A DNA stretch of 11,054 nucleotides from positions 1 to 11,054 of the forward strand of contig CALVRK010000028.1 in NCBI GenBank assembly GCA_944358565.1. The letters run 5' to 3'. The number at the start of each line of letters is the position of its first letter. Position 1 is the first letter of the stretch. Shown piece by piece: positions 5,483-11,054 of the stretch. The translations under genes and the position numbers were made by a program. This DNA is from an uncultured Bacilli bacterium. GTDB taxonomy: Bacteria > Bacillota_I > Bacilli_A > RF39 > UBA660. Below the pieces are notes generated by a model. That model was not told the origin of the DNA, made no database searches, and worked only from the letters and a program-made list of their open reading frames with translations.

Positions 5483-7135
5483 ATGAAAAGAACTGGCTTT
5501 TTAGCTGGCGCAGCAATTTCGGTTATTGGAATTGTTATATGTAAGGTTATTGGACTTGTTTATGTTATTCCATTTTATGCGATTATTGGAACGCAAGGTG
5601 GAGCTTTATATAGTTATGCTTATTCAATTTATAATGTGTTTTTAAATTTAGCAACATCGGGCATTCCAGTAGCAATGAGTAAAGTAGTTAGTGAATATAA
5701 CGAGATGAAGTTTTATAATACAAAAGAGCGAGTTTTTAAAATTGGATTGAAAGTAATTTCTATTTTATGTATTATTTCATTTTTAGTATTATTTATTTTC
5801 GCACCTACTGTAGCTAATATGATCATTGGTGGAGTTGAAGGTGGTAATAGTACAGAAGATGTGGCAATGGTTATTAGGGTTATTTCAACGGCTGTACTAG
5901 TTGTACCTTTTTTAAGCGTTTCTAAAGGCTATTTACAAGGTCATAAGATTATGCAGGTATCATCAATTGCTGATATTTTAGAACAGTTAGCTAGAGTAAT
6001 TGTAATTTTAGCGGGTAGTTTTTTAGCTTTAAAGGTATTTCATTTATCTTTAAATACGGCAGTTGGCGTGGCTGTTTTTGGAGCAACGGTTGGAGCAATA
6101 GTGGCTTATTTTTATGTTTATCTTAAAATAAAAAAGAGTAAAGATTTAAAGCGTCATGAAAAAGTAACTTTAGCTGAAAAAAAGATTACAAATAAAGATT
6201 TAATTAAGAAAATTATTTTTTATGCAATGCCTTTTGTAATTATTTCTCTTTTACAATCAGTTTATGTTTTAGTAGATGTATTTACAGTTGTTAAGGGACT
6301 CGTTGGACTTGGTTATACAACAGCTATTAGTGAGAATGTTGTAAGTGTTATCCAAACTTGGGGATCTAAACTTAATATGATAGTTATGTCTATTTCAACT
6401 GGTATTATTACAAGTTTAATTCCAACAATTGCATCAGCTTGGGCGGTAAAAAATATCAAAGAGGTTAATGGTAAGATAACACAGGCATTACAGAGTTTAT
6501 TTTTAGTGACCATCCCACTTTCAGTAGGTATTAGTTTTATGTCACAAGCTGTATGGACCGTATTTTATGGTTATGATGAGTTAAATAGTTCGATTTTTAA
6601 ATTATTAATATTATCACAAATACCACTTTCTATTTGTTCAGTGATGGTAAATACTAATCAGACGATGAACAATACTAAAGCTACGATTACGGCTTTGGGT
6701 GGTTCTTTAATATTTAAGATATTACTTAATGTACCATTTATGCATTTATTTAGTTTTGTTGGATTAGAATCATATTACGCGACAATAACATTAAATATTT
6801 TGATTGATACAGTAGCTTCAATTTATCTACTTCGAAAGGTTAAAAAGGAAACTAATATTAGTTATTTACAAACAATTAGAACTTTAATTAAGGTTGTTAT
6901 GTGTACACTCATTATGATATTAGGATTATCAATTTTAAATTTATTTATTCCAAGTTATTCATTAAATCGTTTTGGATCTATTTTATACATTATTTTATAT
7001 GGTGTAGTTGGTATAGTAATTTATTTCTTTGTGGCATATAAGTCTAACACAATTTCTGATATTGTTGGTAAGGATTTTGTAAATAAAATATTTTCTAAGT
7101 TTAAAGGTTTAAAAAAACTGAAAAAAACAGCATAA
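5483..7135 (+). CDS. MurJ/SpoVB-type (YtgP-like) lipid-linked precursor flippase
   Basis: A 550-residue integral membrane protein of the MOP flippase superfamily, polysaccharide transporter/MVIN branch, with about 14 hydrophobic helices. It starts MKRTGFLAGAA and has family patterns YVIPFYAIIGTQGGALYSYAY (in 27-47), ATSGIPVAMSKVVSEYN (57-73), SKGYLQGHKIMQ (about 147-158) and a DILEQLARVIVILAG segment. Length and pattern fit the Bacillus YtgP/MurJ and SpoVB proteins, which move lipid II or related undecaprenyl-linked sugars across the membrane. The cytoplasmic loops and the tail (KFKGLKKLKK) are basic. The ribosome-binding site is GGTAGGTG, 5 nt before the ATG. Because it follows the M23 hydrolase and sits with a small Cse60 protein, a role in cell-wall synthesis is plausible. 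The paralogue (MurJ itself or an SpoVB/YabM-like protein) cannot be decided from this window. Confidence 0.87.
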   Translation: MKRTGFLAGAAISVIGIVICKVIGLVYVIPFYAIIGTQGGALYSYAYSIYNVFLNLATSGIPVAMSKVVSEYNEMKFYNTKERVFKIGLKVISILCIISFLVLFIFAPTVANMIIGGVEGGNSTEDVAMVIRVISTAVLVVPFLSVSKGYLQGHKIMQVSSIADILEQLARVIVILAGSFLALKVFHLSLNTAVGVAVFGATVGAIVAYFYVYLKIKKSKDLKRHEKVTLAEKKITNKDLIKKIIFYAMPFVIISLLQSVYVLVDVFTVVKGLVGLGYTTAISENVVSVIQTWGSKLNMIVMSISTGIITSLIPTIASAWAVKNIKEVNGKITQALQSLFLVTIPLSVGISFMSQAVWTVFYGYDELNSSIFKLLILSQIPLSICSVMVNTNQTMNNTKATITALGGSLIFKILLNVPFMHLFSFVGLESYYATITLNILIDTVASIYLLRKVKKETNISYLQTIRTLIKVVMCTLIMILGLSILNLFIPSYSLNRFGSILYIILYGVVGIVIYFFVAYKSNTISDIVGKDFVNKIFSKFKGLKKLKKTA

Positions 7136-7138
7136 ATA

Positions 7139-7147
7139 TGATAAAAT
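7139..7147 (+). promoter_or_regulatory. Extended -10 promoter before the unknown membrane protein gene
   Basis: TGA precedes TAAAAT (7142-7147), an extended -10 in the 35-bp gap after the flippase gene. No terminator is seen in this gap, so read-through from the flippase unit is also likely. The ribosome-binding site GAGGTGGGAG (7160-7169) begins 13 bases after the -10 box. Confidence 0.45.
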
Positions 7148-7170
7148 GTTTATAGAAATGAGGTGGGAGT

Positions 7171-8721
7171 TTGGAAGAATTATCGCTTTTAGAAAAATTT
7201 GGCGTTCTTTTTGATAATATTTTTGAGCACCCACTTTTTATTATTTTACTATTGGTTCCAGTAATTATGTTTTTACTACAAAAAAAACATGGAAAAAAAG
7301 CCTTTATTTTTGTCTATTTATTAGTGATTATTTTTGTTTTATATATTGGTGGGGAAGTTATATTTGAACTTTTTGATAATTTAATGAATGGTTTATTTAT
7401 GACGCTTTATTTTCCTAATTTTATAACTTTGTTTGCCATTGTAGTTTTGTGCTCGATAATTGCTTTAGTGAGTTTCTTTAGTAAGAAAATGTACAAAATA
7501 AATAAGATTATTAATATTTCGGCTTTTGCAATTATTCAAATGTTATTTGTTTTAACTTTGACAGTTATTAGATCTAATAATATTAATATATATGCGGATA
7601 ATGCACTTTATACAAATAGTGATGTTTTGACACTTATGCAACTTTTGATAGGAACGTTTGCTTTACAAGTGATTGCGATATTTATTATTAATGGTATTAA
7701 TAAAGTTACGGATATTTTAGATAGAAGAAGTACTCCTTTGGCTGAGGATATTAGTGAACAAATTACTAATTTGGAAAAGACTAAGACTAAAAATACTTTG
7801 GGATTAATTAAAAATATTGAAATTGACAATACTAAAGTTGGTTATATAAATGTGGCTGATAAGAGTAAAACTAGTAAGCCAAAATTAAAACCTTTTAAGT
7901 TTGATGTAGATAAGCTAGAGTCAATTACGCTAAATGTGCCTGAAGAAAAACCGAATGTGCAGTTTGAAAAAATGTTTGGTAATCAATTGATTTTAGAAGA
8001 GCCGGCGCATGATATTTTATTTGATAAATTGGATTTAGTACCTGATGAGCCTATGGTTTTTAGTAAAGAAGAAAAAACTGAAGTTAAAGATATTAAAGAA
8101 AAAATTAGTGAGATTGGCAAGAAGATTAAATCTTCAAAATTAAAGAAGAATAAAAAACAAAAAAAGAAAGCTGTTTTACTTCCTAAAGAAAAAAGTGAGC
8201 CAGTTAATCCTATAAAACCTAATTTATTAAAACCAATGGAAGAGACTATTAGTACTTCTTTTCAAAAGAGTGTTTCAGATAAAAAAGATAAGTCTTTTAG
8301 TACTTTAAATAAGGTTGGCGAGGGTGCTCATAAATTTATTAGTGATGTTAGGTCAGAAAAAGAGGTTAAACAGGAAACTCATCCAAACAAATTTATTAAT
8401 AAAGGTATAGAAAAATCTAATATTAAACCAGATTTATTAAAGAAAGAGACGGTTTTAGAATCGCCAATTAAGGTGATTAGTGAGGTAGAAAATCCAAAAC
8501 TAGTTAGAGATGTAAGAAATGAAGAACCTGTAGATTTAGTGGATAATTTAAATATTTTGGATATTCAATCTACACTTGATACAGTTATTAAATATAGATT
8601 AATGAAAGGTGTTAGTCTTAAAGTTGTAGAAGATGATATGGCGGTTGATAATCTTCAAATTCCTAATTTTGATATGATGATGGTAGTATTAAAGAAGTGC
8701 AAATTATGTAGGAAAGCTTAG
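7171..8721 (+). CDS. Unrecognised membrane protein with long charged cytoplasmic tail
   Basis: A 516-residue protein I do not recognise. The first third is membrane-embedded, with about five helices near 20-36, 43-60, 81-103, 112-135 and 151-174. The remaining 340 residues are hydrophilic and look largely disordered, with Lys-rich stretches (305-335) and acidic patches. Short motifs recur in the tail: IKPNLLKP (348-355) and IKPDLLKK (418-425), and ISDVRSEK (390-397) and VRDVRNEE (445-452), suggesting duplicated short linear motifs. A possibly folded end (458-509) finishes in CKLC (510-513). The start is TTG at 7171, just after the strong GAGGTGGGAG site; the next residues EELSLLEKF support it. 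It lies between the flippase and clpC, so a role in envelope organisation or as a membrane scaffold is possible but is only inference. Confidence 0.8.
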   Translation: MEELSLLEKFGVLFDNIFEHPLFIILLLVPVIMFLLQKKHGKKAFIFVYLLVIIFVLYIGGEVIFELFDNLMNGLFMTLYFPNFITLFAIVVLCSIIALVSFFSKKMYKINKIINISAFAIIQMLFVLTLTVIRSNNINIYADNALYTNSDVLTLMQLLIGTFALQVIAIFIINGINKVTDILDRRSTPLAEDISEQITNLEKTKTKNTLGLIKNIEIDNTKVGYINVADKSKTSKPKLKPFKFDVDKLESITLNVPEEKPNVQFEKMFGNQLILEEPAHDILFDKLDLVPDEPMVFSKEEKTEVKDIKEKISEIGKKIKSSKLKKNKKQKKKAVLLPKEKSEPVNPIKPNLLKPMEETISTSFQKSVSDKKDKSFSTLNKVGEGAHKFISDVRSEKEVKQETHPNKFINKGIEKSNIKPDLLKKETVLESPIKVISEVENPKLVRDVRNEEPVDLVDNLNILDIQSTLDTVIKYRLMKGVSLKVVEDDMAVDNLQIPNFDMMMVVLKKCKLCRKA

Positions 8722-8734
8722 TCTTTCTTTTTTT
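8710..8734 (+). terminator. Intrinsic terminator before clpC
   Basis: AGGAAAG (8710-8716) pairs with CTTTCTT (8723-8729), with one G-T pair, around a 6-base loop containing most of the TAG stop, followed by a T-run to 8734. It should separate the unknown membrane protein gene from clpC. Confidence 0.7.
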
Positions 8735-8809
8735 GCAATCTTTTGCCGAATAAAACTTTTCAAAGATGACCAATATAAACATAGGATATATTAGAGAGGA
8801 GCTAAAACA
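8735..8809 (+). promoter_or_regulatory. clpC upstream region: weak promoter candidate, no CtsR or CIRCE site
   Basis: This 75-bp gap carries the AGGAG site at 8797-8801 and a possible -10 TATATT (8787-8792), with a poor -35 (ATGACC, 8766-8771, 15-bp spacer). TATAAA at 8774-8779 is another candidate. I see no CtsR direct repeat (GTCAAA type) and no CIRCE inverted repeat, the usual heat-shock operators of clpC in Gram-positive bacteria. Confidence 0.3.
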
Positions 8810-11054
8810 ATGTTTGGAAACTTTGAAGAAAAGGCAAGGAAAGTTTTAGTTAATGCGAAAAAGGAAATGTATGAGTTGAATCATCCTTATGTTTCGTCTG
8901 AACATTTACTTCTTGCAATATTAAAAGGTGATAATGAAATTAGTGAGAAGTTAAAAGAATTTGATTTAGATTATAATAGATTTAAAGAAGAGGTTATTAA
9001 AATAATAGGTAAAGGAAGTAAACATAGTGAGTGGTTTTTGTATACACCACTTTTAAAGAGAATATTAGAAAATGCGGTAGTGGACGCTAAGGAGAACAAT
9101 AATGGTGTTGTGACGGTTAATCATCTTTTTGCAAGCCTTCTTGATGAAGGTGAAGGTGTGGCAATTCGAATATTAATTGGCATGGATATTGATATAGATG
9201 AGTTATATAGTGAGTTTACAGATAAAATTATTAATAAAAAAAGTCATAAAAAACTTTTAATTGAGGAAATTGGAGTCGATTTAAATAAGAAGGCTATGAA
9301 TGGTAATTTGGACCCAGTAACGGGTAGAGATGAGGAAATAAAAAGGGTATTAGAAATTCTTTGTAGAAGGTGTAAGAATAATCCATTATTAATAGGTGAA
9401 GCTGGTGTTGGAAAGACGGCAATTGTCGAGGAGCTTGCTAATATGATAGTTAGAGGGGAAGTTCCTTTAGCTTTACGAGGTAAGAGAATTATCAGTTTAG
9501 ATATGGCATCTTCGGTAGCTGGAACTAAATATCGTGGTGAGTTTGAAGAGAGAATGAATAAAATACTTAAAGAAATTGAAGAAAATGACGATATAATTTT
9601 ATTTATCGATGAGATTCATACTTTAGTGGGAGCGGGAGGAGCTGAAGGAGCCATAGATGCTTCTAATATATTTAAACCTGCTTTAGCTAGGGGTAAGATT
9701 AGATGTATTGGGGCGACGACTACTGATGAGTATAAAAAATATATCGAGAAAGATAGTGCTTTAGAAAGAAGATTTCAAAAGGTAATGATAGAAGCTCCGA
9801 GTATAGATACAGTTAAAAGTATATTAATGAATTTAAAAGAGATTTATGAAGGGTTTCACAAGGTTATTATTGATGAAGAGATTATCGATTTAATTATTCA
9901 TTTATCTAATAAATATATTTATAACCGAAATGAACCGGATAGATCGATTGATATTTTGGATGAGGTTTCAGCTAAGGTGAGTTTAAAAGAAAATAAAAAT
10001 TTAAAAGAGTATGGTGTTTATAATAAAAAGTTAAAAGAAGTTATTAAAAATAAGAAAAAAGCTATTTTAGATAATGATTTTGATAAGGCTAGTACGTTTA
10101 AAAATGAAGAATTTAAATTAATGAATAAAATCAATAATTTAGAGTTATCACTTTATAAAACACATAGTAGGAAAGTTACTAAGCTAGATGTGGCAGAAGT
10201 TATTAATATGAAAACGGGTATCCCTATTTATGAGATTTTAAATGAAAAGGTTAAATTAATTAAACAAACGGAAAAAATTTTAAGCAAAAAGATTATTGGA
10301 CAAGACGAAGCTTTAAAGGAAGTTGCAAAGGTGGCTAAAAAGATTAAATTAGGTTTTAATGATAAGTGTTTTTCTTTCTTGTTTTGTGGTCCATCTGGAG
10401 TTGGTAAAACGTTATTAGCGCGAACATTTGGAGAAAATTTAGTTGGTAATAGAAATATTATTAAACTTGATATGAGCGAATATAAAGAAGCTCACAGTAT
10501 TAGTAAATTAATAGGTTCTCCTCCTGGATATGTTGGCTATGACGATAATACTAATATTTTTGAAGAGATTAGAAATAAACCATATTCAGTACTTATTTTA
10601 GATGAAATAGAAAAAGCGCATACGAATATTATAAATTTATTTTTGCAAATTCTAGATGAAGGTAAAGCAAAAAATAGTAAAGGTAAGGTTGTTAGATTTG
10701 ATAATGTAGTAATTATTATGACATCTAATGTTGGATTTCATGAGATAAATGTAGGATTTAATAATAATATGAAAACGTCAAGATTAAATGATAGTTTTTC
10801 AATTCCTTTTATGAATAGGGTAGATAAGGTTATATGTTTTAATCCTTTAAATGAAGATGATATTTATAAAATTGTAAGAATGCAGTTAAAGGAGTTTAAA
10901 GATAAATATAGCGAAAAGATTAATATTAAAATTTCTAAAGAAGCTTTTAATGAAATTGTAAGTTTATCTAATTATGAGGAGTATGGGGCTAGAAAGATAG
11001 CTAAAATAATTAAAGATAAAATAGAAACAATTGTTATTGATAAGATTATTGATG
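8810..11054 (+). CDS. clpC: ClpC-type AAA+ unfoldase, 3' end beyond the window
   Basis: A partial gene: 748 codons are visible and the frame is still open at the right edge. It encodes a two-ring AAA+ unfoldase that feeds substrates to ClpP. The order is a double Clp-N domain (1-150, SSEHLLLAI and TVNHLFASLL); D1 with Walker A GEAGVGKT (196-203), pore loop GTKYRG and Walker B D267/E268; a short middle domain with a UVR-like segment (415-437); and D2 with Walker A GPSGVGKT (527-534), SPPGYVGY, Walker B D598/E599 and the NRVD arginine finger. VGF (648-650) is the ClpP-docking tripeptide, and the UVR-like segment marks ClpC rather than ClpB. From memory of B. subtilis ClpC (about 810 residues), only about 30-40 residues are missing. 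D2 is compact and divergent. No ctsR, mcsA or mcsB precedes it. The ribosome-binding site is AGGAG, 8 nt before the ATG. Confidence 0.95.
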   Translation, partial: MFGNFEEKARKVLVNAKKEMYELNHPYVSSEHLLLAILKGDNEISEKLKEFDLDYNRFKEEVIKIIGKGSKHSEWFLYTPLLKRILENAVVDAKENNNGVVTVNHLFASLLDEGEGVAIRILIGMDIDIDELYSEFTDKIINKKSHKKLLIEEIGVDLNKKAMNGNLDPVTGRDEEIKRVLEILCRRCKNNPLLIGEAGVGKTAIVEELANMIVRGEVPLALRGKRIISLDMASSVAGTKYRGEFEERMNKILKEIEENDDIILFIDEIHTLVGAGGAEGAIDASNIFKPALARGKIRCIGATTTDEYKKYIEKDSALERRFQKVMIEAPSIDTVKSILMNLKEIYEGFHKVIIDEEIIDLIIHLSNKYIYNRNEPDRSIDILDEVSAKVSLKENKNLKEYGVYNKKLKEVIKNKKKAILDNDFDKASTFKNEEFKLMNKINNLELSLYKTHSRKVTKLDVAEVINMKTGIPIYEILNEKVKLIKQTEKILSKKIIGQDEALKEVAKVAKKIKLGFNDKCFSFLFCGPSGVGKTLLARTFGENLVGNRNIIKLDMSEYKEAHSISKLIGSPPGYVGYDDNTNIFEEIRNKPYSVLILDEIEKAHTNIINLFLQILDEGKAKNSKGKVVRFDNVVIIMTSNVGFHEINVGFNNNMKTSRLNDSFSIPFMNRVDKVICFNPLNEDDIYKIVRMQLKEFKDKYSEKINIKISKEAFNEIVSLSNYEEYGARKIAKIIKDKIETIVIDKIID

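Noticed and set aside
7280..7287. A8 homopolymer in the unknown membrane protein gene as a phase-variable slip site
   Set aside because: Runs of 7-8 A are common across this AT-rich window, including in housekeeping genes. The single run has no special position or switching signature.

Overview
The window is about 11 kb of very AT-rich DNA with tightly packed bacterial genes. TGA acts as a stop (it ends the YgjP-like gene), no reading frame contains an internal TGA, and every Trp codon is TGG. The code is therefore the standard bacterial one, not the Mycoplasma code. Low GC, short leaders, Shine-Dalgarno sites of GGTGG/GGAGG type, GTG and TTG starts, and Bacillota-type homologues (YtqA/MnmL, ClpC with a UVR segment, Cse60, SpoVB/YtgP-type flippase) suggest an uncultured low-GC Bacilli or Mollicutes-relative genome, possibly host-associated. 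The placement is an inference.

Layout, left to right. Positions 1-168 hold a broken or unrecognised coding remnant. On the minus strand lies mnmL, a radical SAM enzyme of tRNA wobble-uridine modification, ending in a terminator at 171-203. A 130-bp divergent promoter region separates it from the plus-strand genes. These are a DcuC/YfcC-like membrane transporter with a large lysine-rich insertion; mscL with a zinc-ribbon tail; a YgjP-like metallopeptidase followed 13 bp later by a secreted coiled-coil M23 peptidoglycan hydrolase; a small Cse60-family gene followed 8 bp later by a MurJ/SpoVB-type flippase; an unrecognised five-helix membrane protein with a long charged cytoplasmic tail; and clpC, which runs off the right edge.

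The middle of the window (3.3-7.1 kb) has a cell-envelope theme: a murein hydrolase and a lipid-linked precursor flippase, with two small conserved housekeeping proteins beside them. mscL gives osmotic protection. ClpC would work with ClpP, because it keeps a VGF ClpP-docking loop, in protein quality control. Transcription looks divided into short units: five intrinsic terminators sit on the stop codons of mnmL, the transporter, mscL, the M23 hydrolase and the unknown membrane protein, and several extended -10 boxes lie just upstream of Shine-Dalgarno sites.

I see no CRISPR array, phage, intact insertion sequence, tRNA, rRNA or riboswitch. This is mostly a housekeeping stretch. The items most worth a second look are the Lys-rich insertion in the transporter, the unknown 516-residue protein, the extremely short leader design and the divergent compact ClpC. 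I found no convincing new multi-gene system.
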